Below, piece after piece: positions 28,147-37,148 of a stretch of 52,796 bases of DNA; position 1 is the first letter of the stretch, and each line of letters opens with the position of its first letter. Where the stretch lies: positions 1-52,796 of the forward strand of contig JAGWMQ010000010.1 in the NCBI GenBank assembly GCA_028873125.1. Reading direction: 5' to 3'. The notes below the pieces were generated by a model. The model made no database searches. It saw nothing but the letters and a program-made list of their open reading frames with translations, and was not told where the DNA came from. The translations under genes were made by a program, and so were the position numbers. The stretch is from Verrucomicrobiota bacterium. Its GTDB lineage: Bacteria; Verrucomicrobiota; Verrucomicrobiia; Limisphaerales; UBA11358.

Positions 28147-30221
28147 GCCTCAGATTCCCTCGCCGGTTCCACGCAGTCTCCAGATTTGGACTGCGCGGAC
28201 GTGTCCGCGCTTTGACCCGACGTGGAATGTTGCATCGAGGAAAGCGACGACATGTCGCCGCCCTCCAAATCAGAATCCGGCCGCGTCTTTTGCTCGTCCA
28301 GCCACGCTTGAAACATCAGCGTGTGCCACAACCCCGGCGACCAATCCCGCTTTCGGGAAAGGTGTTCCTGCCACCTTGCCCGGACTTCTCGATCATCGAA
28401 AAATCCCTCCTGGCGCAAACGGGTTTCGTCCAGGAGATCCTCGGCCCAGTCGCGCATTGGGCCGCGCAGCCACCCGGCGATCGGCGCCGCAAAGCCTTTT
28501 TTGGGACGGTCCACCAGCGCGCGCGGGACGTATTGATACAAGATTTGCCGCAGCAGCCATTTGCCGGTGTTGCCTTTTTGCTTGAAGGCAACCGGCAGGC
28601 GAAAGGCGAATTCAACGATGCGATGGTCCAGCAGCGGAATTCGTGTTTCCAGGCTGACCGACATGGCGGCCCGGTCCACCTTCACCAGGATGTCGTCCGG
28701 CAGATACGAAACAAAGTCGAGACACGTCATCCGCTGCAACAACTCGGGCAGGGCGTCCCAGGTCGAAATCGTTTCAAACCGGGTCGGCGGCTCGCTCCCA
28801 TCTTTCAACCATGCCCGCGGCTCGCGGTGGGGCGACATCAGCAACCGGTACAGCGCCCGGTCGCTCGGCGCCGGCAGCACGTCCGCCAGGTTGGAGAGGC
28901 GGTTGAAAAGGCGCCTGGCCCGCCCGGAAACAAATCCCGCCTCCAACCCCGCACCGGAGAAGGACTTCAACCCGCGGGCCAACTGGCCGCGAAGCGGCTG
29001 CGGAATCCGGCGGATCGCCCGCCAGAGGCGTTGGGCTTTGCGGTAGCCGCTGTATCCTCCAAACAATTCGTCGCCGGCGTCGCCGGACAAACTGACCTTC
29101 ACGTGCGCGCCCGCCAATCGGCAGAGCAGCGCCGTCGGAATCTGCGACGGATCGGCAAAGGGTTCGTCATAGATGCGGGATAGTTTGGGAATCACCTGCC
29201 GCAGGTCTTCATCCTGGACATACAATTCGGTGTGGTCGGTACCGAGAAGCGCGGCGACATTTTTGGCAAAGGGCGCTTCGTTGAACTTCTCCTGCTGGAA
29301 CCCGATGCTGAAGGTCTTGATCGGCCTTCGGCTCTGCGCCTGCATCAGCGCCACCACCAGCGAGGAATCAATGCCGCCCGAAAGGAAGGCCCCCAGCGGC
29401 ACGTCGGCGACCATTTGCTGGCGCACCGCGTGAAGCAACAAGGCCCGCAGTTGTTCGCCCGCTTCTTCCGCGGCGCCGTCAAAAGGTTGGGCTGCCCCGG
29501 CTGCGGCGACGGTTGGAGCTGACCAGTATGGCGCCGGCTCGGGTAGTTGCCGGGCGCGGATGTGAGACTGGTTCAGCGTCAGCACGCAGCCGGGCGACAA
29601 TTTATAGATGTTTTCATAGATGCAATGGGGCGCCGGGATGCAGCCGTAGCGGAGCAGCAGCGCCAGGGCGCCGCGGTTGATTTCCACGCGCCAACGCGGA
29701 TGGGCCTGCAGTGCCTTCAACTCCGAACCGAAGACAAACACGCCGCCGCTCCAGCCATAATACAACGGCTTTTCCCCTGCCCGGTCGCGGACCAGATGCA
29801 GCCTTCGGTTCTGCCGGTCCCACAGTGCGAAGGCGAACATGCCGGCGAAACGCTCCAGCGCCGCGAGCAGTCCCCATTCGCAAAAGGCCGCCAGCATCGC
29901 CTCGGTGTCGGAATAGCCCCGGAAAACATGGCCGCGCTGTTCCAACTCCTCGCGCAATGACTTGAAATTGTAAATCTCACCGTTAAAGACCAGCACGTAT
30001 CGCTCGTCCTCCGAGCGCATGGGTTGGTGTCCCTCGCGGGTCAGGTCCAAAATCGCCAGGCGGCGATGACCCAAGGCGACGCCGGCTGCGTCATCCGCCC
30101 AAGCGCCGTGGTCGTCCGGCCCGCGATGGCGCAAGGCCGACGCCATGCCCAGGGCTGTATGTTCCAATTCAACCTCCGCGGAGCAGCAGGTCGAATCGCA
30201 GAATCCAACAATGGCACACAT
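28122..30221 (-). CDS. asnB: Asparagine synthase-type glutamine amidotransferase (copy 2)
   Basis: 699 residues starting MCAIVGFCD, with Cys2 as glutaminase nucleophile, RHRGPDDHG and FNGEIYNFKSL. The synthetase half has GAFLSGGIDSSLVV (PP-loop), IGFQQEKFNEAPFAK and SLSGDAGDELFGGY. It is a clear paralogue of copy 1 but differs at key motif positions (SGGIDSS against SGGLDSS, GDAGDE against GEGADE), so the two probably amidate different carboxyl substrates. It overlaps the Wzy-like gene by 25 bases. The last 45 residues are rich in Ser and Gln and lie beyond the domain. Confidence 0.93.
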   Translation of the reverse strand: MCAIVGFCDSTCCSAEVELEHTALGMASALRHRGPDDHGAWADDAAGVALGHRRLAILDLTREGHQPMRSEDERYVLVFNGEIYNFKSLREELEQRGHVFRGYSDTEAMLAAFCEWGLLAALERFAGMFAFALWDRQNRRLHLVRDRAGEKPLYYGWSGGVFVFGSELKALQAHPRWRVEINRGALALLLRYGCIPAPHCIYENIYKLSPGCVLTLNQSHIRARQLPEPAPYWSAPTVAAAGAAQPFDGAAEEAGEQLRALLLHAVRQQMVADVPLGAFLSGGIDSSLVVALMQAQSRRPIKTFSIGFQQEKFNEAPFAKNVAALLGTDHTELYVQDEDLRQVIPKLSRIYDEPFADPSQIPTALLCRLAGAHVKVSLSGDAGDELFGGYSGYRKAQRLWRAIRRIPQPLRGQLARGLKSFSGAGLEAGFVSGRARRLFNRLSNLADVLPAPSDRALYRLLMSPHREPRAWLKDGSEPPTRFETISTWDALPELLQRMTCLDFVSYLPDDILVKVDRAAMSVSLETRIPLLDHRIVEFAFRLPVAFKQKGNTGKWLLRQILYQYVPRALVDRPKKGFAAPIAGWLRGPMRDWAEDLLDETRLRQEGFFDDREVRARWQEHLSRKRDWSPGLWHTLMFQAWLDEQKTRPDSDLEGGDMSSLSSMQHSTSGQSADTSAQSKSGDCVEPARESEACQVSIQK

Positions 30222-30258
30222 GGTTATACTTTTTGCCCGAAAGTAATGTCCGAAAAGC

Positions 30259-30321
30259 CCCTCACTTCGTGCCTCTCCCCATCGGATGGGGAGCGGGTGT
30301 CCGAAGGACAGGTGAGGGGGT
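30259..30321. repeat. Interspersed 'LSPSDG' palindromic repeat, copy 1
   Basis: CCCCTCAC...GTGAGGGG terminal inverted arms enclose an inner CTCCCCATC-GGATGGGGAG stem. It lies in the gap between the DUF2334-like gene and asparagine synthase copy 2. A second copy at 30706-30758 shares the same arms and inner stem. Confidence 0.75.
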
Positions 30322-30359
30322 TTTCGTTGGTTGTTCGGAAATTTATTTTTGCAACCGCA

Positions 30360-31247
30360 CTAATTCAGCGTGCCGCTCTGTTCCACCGGTCGAAGGGAAG
30401 GGTTGACCGGCCCGGATGAGTTCCGGCTCGAACACCACCACTCCCAAAATTTGAGTTCGATGCGGGTGAGCAGTGGAGAGAGACGCGGACTGGTGCAGAG
30501 CCAGGCCGACCATCGCGACCGGCGGCCGGCCCAGACCTGCTGCACGTCATCCAAAGACCAGAGGGCGGCGCGGTACCGGCTCACGTCCGCCCGAAACCGG
30601 GCCAGGTCGGCGGCGGTCCAATGGTTGTGGTGATAGCAGACCGTCCACACGCCCCTCGGAGCGGGACGGAAGCCGAAAAGTTGCTGCGGGACCCAAAACA
30701 TCCATCCCCTCTCCTTCGCCTTCTTCCCATCCGATGGGGAGAGAGACGGCGTGAGGGGCCAGACAAACGGAAAGCGGAACCAACCGTCGCAGATCACGTG
30801 AATTCCAAACCTGGGAAGCAGGGCGACGGTCGTGGCATCGAATGAATTGTTGGGCGCGATCCAGACGCTGGGTTTGAGTCCCTGACGCTCCAGAATCTCC
30901 ATGCCGCGCCGGAGTTTCTCCTCCTGTTCCGGCGCCGGGACGCCGGCGAATTCGGTCTTCTTCCGGGGGGTAACTATGCCGGGGCGTTCGGCGATGTATT
31001 GGTGTTCAAATCCATGCAGGGCGATGGTCCATCCGCGCGCCTGCCACCGCCGCGCGCGCTCCCAAAAATCTTCCGCCGGGGAATCCACTTGGAGCACCGG
31101 ATCCTGGTTGTCGGGCACGACGGCCAGAAGAGGCTTGACCTGATACTCCGTCAACGTCGCTTCGATCTCCGACCACATCTTCCAGTTCATGGTCGGGCAA
31201 AGATCGTCAAAACGCAGGAGATACTTCGCAGTTCTTGGCAGCGGCAT
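30360..31247 (-). CDS. DUF2334/polysaccharide deacetylase-like protein with repeat-derived insert
   Basis: About 295 residues from the ATG at 31247. YLLRFDDLCPTMNW has the Asp-Asp of deacetylase folds, WTIALHGFEHQYI the two histidines, and KPSVWIAPNNSFD a later catalytic-pocket region. This fits the DUF2334/CE4-like group. An internal segment PLTPSLSPSDGKKAKERGW is encoded by an interspersed palindromic repeat (30706-30758) that keeps the frame, so the functional fold is probably interrupted by a loop. It overlaps the FemAB/GNAT-like gene by 41 bases. Its substrate is unknown, but two deacetylase-like enzymes in one cluster suggest more than one acylated position. Confidence 0.85.
   Translation of the reverse strand: MPLPRTAKYLLRFDDLCPTMNWKMWSEIEATLTEYQVKPLLAVVPDNQDPVLQVDSPAEDFWERARRWQARGWTIALHGFEHQYIAERPGIVTPRKKTEFAGVPAPEQEEKLRRGMEILERQGLKPSVWIAPNNSFDATTVALLPRFGIHVICDGWFRFPFVWPLTPSLSPSDGKKAKERGWMFWVPQQLFGFRPAPRGVWTVCYHHNHWTAADLARFRADVSRYRAALWSLDDVQQVWAGRRSRWSAWLCTSPRLSPLLTRIELKFWEWWCSSRNSSGPVNPSLRPVEQSGTLN
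30706..30758. repeat. Interspersed 'LSPSDG' palindromic repeat, copy 2, inside a coding sequence
   Basis: CCCCTCTCC...GTGAGGGG with the inner TTCCCATCCGATGGGGAG stem. It lies within the DUF2334-like gene and adds about 18 codons in frame, including TPSLSPSDG. Confidence 0.75.
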
Positions 31248-32061
31248 GAATCTGATTCTCCGGGTTACGCAGCCGGCTGGTTCCTCGGCCCCCGGTCCCA
31301 TGCAGGAGGCGGACCCTCTGAAACATTCTCGCGGCGGTGAGCACAATCCAACCCTTCACTGTCCGGATTTCCTGACAGTCAAATTCGCGCACGACCTGGC
31401 CTCCGAAGCCTTTTTTGAAGGCGTTCATGCCCAGCAGCCGCACGTTCGTGTTCCCGGGATACCATCCGCCGAAATCGTAATGACGGAGTCCGCGCCCTTT
31501 CAACGCCAGCATCGTTTGCCAATGCCCCAGACAGTTGGCGCGGTTGATCCGGCTCCGCAGGGCCGTGTTTGGAAGCGCGCTGGAAGGAGAAACGACGATC
31601 AGGTCCTGTGCCCGATTTTTTCCGACGTAACTCAAATGATAAGTCAGGACGCGACCCGCCGCGTCCTTGGTGGCGGACAACTCCAAAGCGCCGGCCTCGA
31701 TGAGCTTATTCACCCAGGGGCGATCCAGCGGAGCGGAGTTCCGGGCTGCCGCCGACTCGTTCCACATCCGCTCGACCTCATCCATGATTTTCGGATCCTC
31801 CGGCTCGCAGCGTTCCCACCGCGTCCGATCATTTTTTTCGGCGGCTTCGATTTTTTGGACGGTCTTTTCCTCCGTTTCCGACCGGAGTTGCTCCGGGCTT
31901 TTGGCCAGGTCAATCAACAGGGTATAAAAGCATTTCGATCGGGCGCGGGCGACCGGGCTGGGCCGTTGCCGGTAGTAAATCCAGTCCACCGGCGCGTCGT
32001 CCTGCTCGTCATCGAACCAGACTTCTCCGCGGATCAGAAACCGTGACTGGTAAATGAACAT
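31207..32061 (-). CDS. FemAB/GNAT-like acyl or aminoacyl transferase (copy 2)
   Basis: 284 residues. Begins MFIYQSRFLIRGEVWFDD. The segment GLRHYDFGGWYPGNTN followed by LGMNAFKKGFGGQVV is characteristic of FemAB/GNAT-fold enzymes in exopolysaccharide loci. No membrane helix or signal peptide is seen. The frame is shared in pattern with the upstream copy at 32243-33082, with the same YDFGGWY/FDFGGWY and KRGFGG/KKGFGG blocks. Known FemAB members use aminoacyl-tRNA; others act like N-acyltransferases, so an aminoacyl donor such as a carrier-bound or tRNA-bound amino acid is possible but not shown. It overlaps the DUF2334-like gene by 41 bases. Confidence 0.8.
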   Translation of the reverse strand: MFIYQSRFLIRGEVWFDDEQDDAPVDWIYYRQRPSPVARARSKCFYTLLIDLAKSPEQLRSETEEKTVQKIEAAEKNDRTRWERCEPEDPKIMDEVERMWNESAAARNSAPLDRPWVNKLIEAGALELSATKDAAGRVLTYHLSYVGKNRAQDLIVVSPSSALPNTALRSRINRANCLGHWQTMLALKGRGLRHYDFGGWYPGNTNVRLLGMNAFKKGFGGQVVREFDCQEIRTVKGWIVLTAARMFQRVRLLHGTGGRGTSRLRNPENQIHAAAKNCEVSPAF

Positions 32062-32099
32062 AAGGTGAATCCAATTTTGAAACCGCGCATCGGGCCTTA

Positions 32100-32222
32100 A
32101 ACTCCGCGTCGTCCGTAGCGCGGGCGTCCTCGCCGGCGGGTTCGCCCGGCGTCTCGCAGGGTGTTTGGGCTGGCGGCGAGACGCCGCCGCAACCCGCAGC
32201 CGGGACGGCTGCGCTGCGAGGT
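32100..32222. repeat. About 124-bp MITE-like element, copy A
   Basis: Near-identical in position order to the element at 39663-39786 (about nine of ten bases alike by eye). It has internal inverted arms (GGCGTCCTCGCC against GGCGAGACGCC) and separates the two FemAB/GNAT-like genes. No coding function is seen. Confidence 0.8.
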
Positions 32223-32242
32223 ACGTTGGAAGGGAATTCGAT

Positions 32243-33082
32243 TTAATCCATGCGGGCCGGGATTGGATCGTGAACGATGTCCGGTTGAGCGTCCGCCGCC
32301 GCTTGTTTCGACCGGGCCGGAAATAATTTCGCCCGTTCGACCAGGCTGGCGGCGCGGAAGGCCAGCCAACCCTTGAGCGTCAGAATCTGCTCGCACTGGT
32401 ATTCGCGCAGCACCGCGCCGCCAAAGCCGCGTTTGAAGTCGTTGATTTTGAGCATGGCCGGATCGCTGCCGTTATACCAGCCGCCAAAATCGAAGTATTT
32501 CAACCCCAACTCCTTGTAGCGCATGATTTCGTTCCAGGTCAGATAACGGTTGGCCCGGCCGATCAGGTTCCGCTCGGCGCTGTCCGAAAGCTTGCGATAG
32601 AGCGACGGCAGCTCTATTCCCGTGGCCCGGTGGTTGTCCCGATAATTGGCGTGATAAACCAGGACGTGGCCTTCCGCGTCTTTGGCGGCGGACAAATCCA
32701 GCGCCCCCGCCGCGGCCATGCTCTCCATCCGCGCCCGCTCCAGTCGGGGCAGGCCCTTCATGGCGGCAAAGGCATTGTACATCTGCTCGAAGTGGCCCAT
32801 CACCGCCGGGTCGCGCGGATCGCAACATTCGCAGACGATTTTGTCCCGCTCGCGGGCGCGGCGGATCTTGTAGGCGGTGTCCTTGTTCAAATTGGACTGC
32901 AGTTGCTCGGGCTTCTGGGCCAGGTCAATGACATAGGTGTAAAAGAACTTCGTCTTCGCGCCGGACACCGGCGAGGAACGCTGATAATAGACGATCCAAT
33001 CCACCGACCGGGTGTCGTCCGCCTCGTTGTCATACCAGACCTCGGCCCGGATGAGGAAACGTGATTTGTAAGTGATCATCAT
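32243..33082 (-). CDS. FemAB/GNAT-like acyl or aminoacyl transferase (copy 1)
   Basis: About 279 residues from the ATG at 33082 (33100 or 33079 are possible). Landmarks: YKSRFLIRAEVWYDN at the N terminus, YFDFGGWYNGSDPAMLKIN and DFKRGFGGAVLREYQ. It is a close paralogue of the gene at 31207-32061 with the same order of conserved blocks, and the two are parted by a 180-base gap holding a MITE-like repeat. The stop codon of the CapK-like gene overlaps the possible start at 33100. It may attach an amino acid to the glycan, using a donor made by the adenylating enzyme just upstream (inference). Confidence 0.8.
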   Translation of the reverse strand: MMITYKSRFLIRAEVWYDNEADDTRSVDWIVYYQRSSPVSGAKTKFFYTYVIDLAQKPEQLQSNLNKDTAYKIRRARERDKIVCECCDPRDPAVMGHFEQMYNAFAAMKGLPRLERARMESMAAAGALDLSAAKDAEGHVLVYHANYRDNHRATGIELPSLYRKLSDSAERNLIGRANRYLTWNEIMRYKELGLKYFDFGGWYNGSDPAMLKINDFKRGFGGAVLREYQCEQILTLKGWLAFRAASLVERAKLFPARSKQAAADAQPDIVHDPIPARMD

Positions 33083-33099
33083 AGTGCAGCGACAATTCA

Positions 33100-34449
33100 T
33101 CAGGCGGCGATCTCGGAGATGGTGTAGCGGTATTTGCCGGCGGGGTGCGGCGGCAACTCGCCGGGGAATTCAAAATCCACCCGGCAGTTGTCCCCCATCA
33201 CCAGGCGCGACTTGGCGGCAATCTCGTCGAGTTCCGCCGGCGTGGGGCCGCCGTTCGTCTTAACGATCCGGAACTGGACATGCTCGTAGGCTTTCTGCAC
33301 CACTTGAAATTTCCCGACCCAGGGCCGGAAATAGAGCAGGTGCGTGAAGTATTCGCCGTCCACCAGCTTCTGGTCGCGCGTGCGGAACACGTCCACACTC
33401 CGGCCGGACACGTATTTGAGCACCTGCCCCCCCGGGCGGCCGTTCGCCGGCTGGATATTGGCGGCCAAGGCGCCGCGGTCGCCAATGTGGTAGCGGACCA
33501 GCGGCATGGCATAGTTGGTCAGGCAAGTCACCACGATGTTGCCTTCCTCGCCCGGCGGCACCGGATGCCCCGCGTCATCCAGGATTTCAACGAAATTGCC
33601 CCACGGCGGCACCCAAAGGCCGTTGACGCCCGGAACCTCCAACCCGATGAGACTCACCTCGCGTGAGCCGTAAAGGTTGTAAAGCCGGCAGCCGAAGACC
33701 TGGGCGATTTTTTCCCGCATGAACGGATATAGGGTGCCGGCCGACGTCACTATGACGTGTTGCGGCATCAGGTGAAGTTTTTCGCGCTCGACAAACCGTG
33801 CCAGCTCATAGGCAATCTGGGCGTAAGCCAGGATGAGCGCCGGACGCACCCGGTTGAGCGTGTCCACGCACTCGCGCAGGCGCTGCGGGGTCAGGCGGAA
33901 GGCGTTCACATAGGTATTGTTGGTCAACCACAGGAAGAATCTCGCTTTGGCGGAGCGGTTGCCCGGCTCCAGGTCGCGTTCGGAACCCCAAAGCCGGACG
34001 ATCGGCTCGCCCACGTCGGCGCCCACCAGCCAATGGCCGAGCAGGGCGATGGCTTTGATGCGGTCTTCGTATCCGCGGTCCTGAATCAGCCGGACCGGCT
34101 CGCCGGTCGAGCCGCCGGAGGTGTTGTAGGACCATCTGCGCCGGCCCAGGTCCGCGGATTGGAGTTGGGCGAAATTGGCCCGGATGGTTTCTTTCGTCAA
34201 CACCGGCAGGCGGGACAGGCACTCGACGGGATCGGTTTCCTCCGGGCGAACGTCTCCCCGTTGGCGCAACGGTTCGGCGTAATAGGGAACGGATTGCCGG
34301 CAGTGGCGCAGCAGTGCCGCCAGCTCGCGCTTCGCCGTGTCATAACCCGCGCCGCGTTCGTGCTCGCGCAGGTATTGCTTCAGCAACGCCGGGTAACGAT
34401 AGCCGCGCAGGGCGGCATAGGACAGACAAGCAGGTTTGTGCCAGTTCAT
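33100..34449 (-). CDS. CapK/phenylacetate-CoA ligase-like adenylating enzyme
   Basis: 449 residues from the ATG at 34449; AAAGGA precedes it. ANL fold of the PaaK/CapK group: SYNTSGGSTGEPVRLI (P-loop), IVTSAGTLYP, NLYGSREVSLIG (A5-like) and VRYHIGDRGAL. CapK-like proteins are found in many capsule loci, where a role in activating a carboxylate or loading an acyl group is supposed. Directly upstream of two FemAB/GNAT-like transferases, it could provide their activated donor (inference). It is close to the flippase gene (30 bases). Confidence 0.92.
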   Translation of the reverse strand: MNWHKPACLSYAALRGYRYPALLKQYLREHERGAGYDTAKRELAALLRHCRQSVPYYAEPLRQRGDVRPEETDPVECLSRLPVLTKETIRANFAQLQSADLGRRRWSYNTSGGSTGEPVRLIQDRGYEDRIKAIALLGHWLVGADVGEPIVRLWGSERDLEPGNRSAKARFFLWLTNNTYVNAFRLTPQRLRECVDTLNRVRPALILAYAQIAYELARFVEREKLHLMPQHVIVTSAGTLYPFMREKIAQVFGCRLYNLYGSREVSLIGLEVPGVNGLWVPPWGNFVEILDDAGHPVPPGEEGNIVVTCLTNYAMPLVRYHIGDRGALAANIQPANGRPGGQVLKYVSGRSVDVFRTRDQKLVDGEYFTHLLYFRPWVGKFQVVQKAYEHVQFRIVKTNGGPTPAELDEIAAKSRLVMGDNCRVDFEFPGELPPHPAGKYRYTISEIAA

Positions 34450-34479
34450 AAGCATCCTTTCAAACGATTGGCGCGGGTT

Positions 34480-36069
34480 TCATTTTCTCCATCGCACCGC
34501 CGCCTCCTTCAGAGCCGCGCGTTCCTCCGAAGTCAGCAACAGCCAGGTGGTCACCGCAAACAACCCCGAAACCGTCAATCCGGCCAGGCCCAGGTCCACC
34601 CAGTTCGAGATCGGCCAGCCCCACGAAATCAGCCGGCCCAATCCGATGGTGGCCAGCAAGGCTCCGATGATTGGGAGCGCCTGCCGGTAGAAGGTCCGGT
34701 AAGGCTGATGAAGCACCGCCGCGCCATAAAGCGGCGCGAATATAAAATTCCGCACGATCCGCGAGAAAGCGCCGGCGGCGGCAATCCCAAAAAGCCCCCA
34801 GCCGAACACGCCCGCCAGCAGCAGGGCCAGCGCCAGATTGAACACGCCGATGGCCAGCGTCACCATCCCCGGCACCTTGACCCGGTTGGCCGCCAGCGGC
34901 ACCGCGTAAAGCGGATACATGGCCAGCGTGATGCACACCGGAATCGCCATCAGACACAACAACGGCGCCAGGCTGCCAAAGGCCTGCCCCAGCCATAACC
35001 GCAACAAAGGTTCGGCAAAACCGCACACCAATCCCACCACCAGCGCCAGAACCAGGCCTACAAATTTAATGGCCCGGTTCAGATAGAGCGCCAGTTCCCC
35101 AAAGTTGCCCCGAGCATATTTGTGATACATGGTCGGCGCGAAGACTTCGCCCACCGTCATGCCCAGCGTGGACAACAGGAGCGCCAGTTGCAGGACGGCG
35201 GCGTACCGCCCGCTGGTCTCGGGACCGAACAACCGGTTCGCCAGCACCAGGTCAATGTTCAGATACAACAGGAGGCCGACCTGGCTGATGACGACCCAGC
35301 CGCTGGTCCCGCACATGTTCTTGAGCACCGTCCAGTCGAAATCGCGCAGCCGAAGGTGCAGGTTGGGGGTCAGCGCCTTCCAAAACCACACCGCGCTGAA
35401 AGTGGAGACCGCGGTCCCCGCCAGGATGCCGGCCCCGACATATTCAACCCGGGGAGCGATTAGCAGAAAAAGGCAGGCCACCAATCCCACGCGCGTCAGC
35501 GTTTCGCCGACGATGACGACGTTCTGCAAGTCCAGCCGGTTGAGGGAAAAACACGAGACCAGGAAGGGGGACCTGATTTGGTTCAGGAAAAATGCCGCGA
35601 CGGTCCCGGCGAAGAGCCAGCGCGTCGCGGTCTCGTAGCCCGGCGGGATGCGCACCAGATGTTGCACATTGGCAATAGCGGCCATCGCAGGCAGGGCCAG
35701 CAGAGCAACGATGGCAACGTTGCCCCAAAGGGACACATTGAAGATCGTGTTTGCGTCCCGGTCATCCTTCCGCCCCAGGGAAATGGTCAGGTATCTCCCC
35801 ACCGACGTGTCAAGACTGGAGGTGACCAGCGCCATGTAGGAAGTGATCATGGAAGTCAGCGGAATCAACCCGTAGGCCGCCGGACCGAGCTGCCGGACCA
35901 GGAAAGGGACATACCACGCGCCCACCACCATGGTCAGACCGAGCTTGCCGACGTTGCTGACCAGGTTGAACGCAAAACGGCCGGACTTGGCCGGCGCTTC
36001 TCCCGCCGATACTTCTGCGCGCAGGCGGGGCGCCGCCGTGCCGGCGCTGACTGTTGCTTCTGTTGCCAT
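34480..36069 (-). CDS. Wzx-type oligosaccharide flippase
   Basis: 529 residues with about twelve to fourteen membrane helices, including FNLVSNVGKLGLTMVVGAWY at the N terminus and LALLLSTLGMTVGEVFAPTM. The paired-bundle pattern and the N-terminal LVSNVGKLG segment fit the MOP superfamily (polysaccharide transporter/MVF-like). It would move lipid-linked repeat units across the inner membrane for the Wzy-like polymerase. The first 25 residues are cytoplasmic and basic. It lies downstream of the palindrome-rich gap at 36070-36312 and 30 bases before the CapK-like gene. Confidence 0.92.
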   Translation of the reverse strand: MATEATVSAGTAAPRLRAEVSAGEAPAKSGRFAFNLVSNVGKLGLTMVVGAWYVPFLVRQLGPAAYGLIPLTSMITSYMALVTSSLDTSVGRYLTISLGRKDDRDANTIFNVSLWGNVAIVALLALPAMAAIANVQHLVRIPPGYETATRWLFAGTVAAFFLNQIRSPFLVSCFSLNRLDLQNVVIVGETLTRVGLVACLFLLIAPRVEYVGAGILAGTAVSTFSAVWFWKALTPNLHLRLRDFDWTVLKNMCGTSGWVVISQVGLLLYLNIDLVLANRLFGPETSGRYAAVLQLALLLSTLGMTVGEVFAPTMYHKYARGNFGELALYLNRAIKFVGLVLALVVGLVCGFAEPLLRLWLGQAFGSLAPLLCLMAIPVCITLAMYPLYAVPLAANRVKVPGMVTLAIGVFNLALALLLAGVFGWGLFGIAAAGAFSRIVRNFIFAPLYGAAVLHQPYRTFYRQALPIIGALLATIGLGRLISWGWPISNWVDLGLAGLTVSGLFAVTTWLLLTSEERAALKEAAVRWRK

Positions 36070-36136
36070 CGTGAAATTTGAGTTGGATGTTTCGTTACTG
36101 ACACGCAGCGCGGATGTTTCACAGCCATCTCATGAA

Positions 36137-36156
36137 CACCGGGCTTCAGTCTGGTG
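36137..36156 (-). repeat. REP-like palindrome, CACCGGGCT family, copy c
   Basis: CACCGGGCTTCAGTCTGGTG is an imperfect palindrome in the opposite orientation to the copies at 36248-36267 and 20183-20198. With the copy at 36248-36274 it brackets a 90-base stretch. Confidence 0.6.
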
Positions 36157-36178
36157 ACCCAAAGCCGAAAGAACTTTC

Positions 36179-36194
36179 AGCCGCTTTAGCGGCT
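36179..36194. repeat. AGCCGC hairpin between two REP copies
   Basis: AGCCGC-TTTA-GCGGCT, a perfect 6-bp stem with a 4-base loop followed by TTTG. It lies in the 243-base gap between the pseudogene and the flippase gene and may act as a weak transcript signal. Confidence 0.5.
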
Positions 36195-36247
36195 TTGACG
36201 CTGCCGGAGAAACCTTTGAAACGGCTTGACGCGTTTTTGCCTGTCTT

Positions 36248-36274
36248 CACCGGGCTGAAGCCCGGTGTTAATGA
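36248..36274 (+). repeat. REP-like palindrome, CACCGGGCT family, copy b
   Basis: CACCGGGCT-GA-AGCCCGGTG, a perfect 9-bp stem with a 2-base centre, followed by TTAATGA. Same core and tail as copy a at 20183-20207. Confidence 0.7.
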
Positions 36275-36312
36275 AAAGCAAGACTGTCAGTGTAAAATAT
36301 GAAGTATCCAGG

Positions 36313-37148
36313 TTAGGAACCAACCGCGGTTGACTGGCTGCTTCGGCCAAGGATTGTTCTTGGGTTGGCTTGGCATCCCTTATTTGCCGTTCCAGTTCTT
36401 CCTGGAGTAATTCGAGCGGCTCGCCATCCACACAAGGCCACGCCGCCAGCGTTGCCGGGCGGTGCTCCAGAAATGAGGGAGTTTCTCGATTGACTGTTCA
36501 CCAGATAAATTCCGATCCCGAACGGTTGGGCGTTGCCGCCACCCAAGACCTGGCAATCGGTCACCAAGCCGCCGTCGCTGCAATAGACCGCCGACCCCGA
36601 CCCGTTGCCAAAGCGGTGATAATTGGCAACCACGGAGTTGCTAAGAACCCCACTCACCATGTAAACCGCGGTTCCTGTCCAGCCGATGAGAAAATTGGGG
36701 AAGATACAGTTTTGGACGGTTCCCCCCACGAGAGAAATGCCCGTCGGTTCCCACGGATAAGTATAGTCTGGCTGCACGGTGAATCCGTCCACCACGGCGG
36801 CCGAATTGGAAACCGAAAGGCCCCGATCGAGGAACAATTCCAAGTTCAGGATCGTCTGACCCGCCCCCATCGCGCTCCGTAAGGTGATGGCCTTGGTGAT
36901 GGTAACTCGGTTGGTCAGGTCATATTGCCCCGGTTCAACCAAAACCGTGTCGCCGTCGTTCGCGCCATCTACTGCGGGTTGGATGAATGTGCCGCGGTAT
37001 CCGTCGTGGCGTAAGGCGGCGTCGGGTTGGTGCTGGTTTGCGACACATACAACGTGGCGGCTGAAGTTGGACTGAATGAAGCGCCCGCTCCGAGCATCCC
37101 CAGCACCACTCCCGAAATAACCAGTGTCCAATAATAACTCTTTTTCAT
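36313..37148 (-). pseudogene. Broken right-handed beta-helix surface protein (tandem duplicate of 37380-39104)
   Basis: A good start (AAGGAG, then ATG at 37148) opens a protein MKKSYYWTLVISGVVLGMLG with a signal peptide and YVSQTSTNPTPPYA. Around 36985-36990 the frame shifts: one frame ends at HSSNPQ, while the other continues with DGANDGDTVLVEPGQYDLTN and a run of beta-helix repeats. These align block by block with the intact neighbour (for example SVSNSAAVVDGFTVQ, SLVGGTVQNC). Homology stops near 36430 at GGVALCG and the frame ends at 36313 in unrelated sequence. The other frame there carries a LELLQEELERQIRDA stretch. The gene is therefore frameshifted and truncated. Confidence 0.85.
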
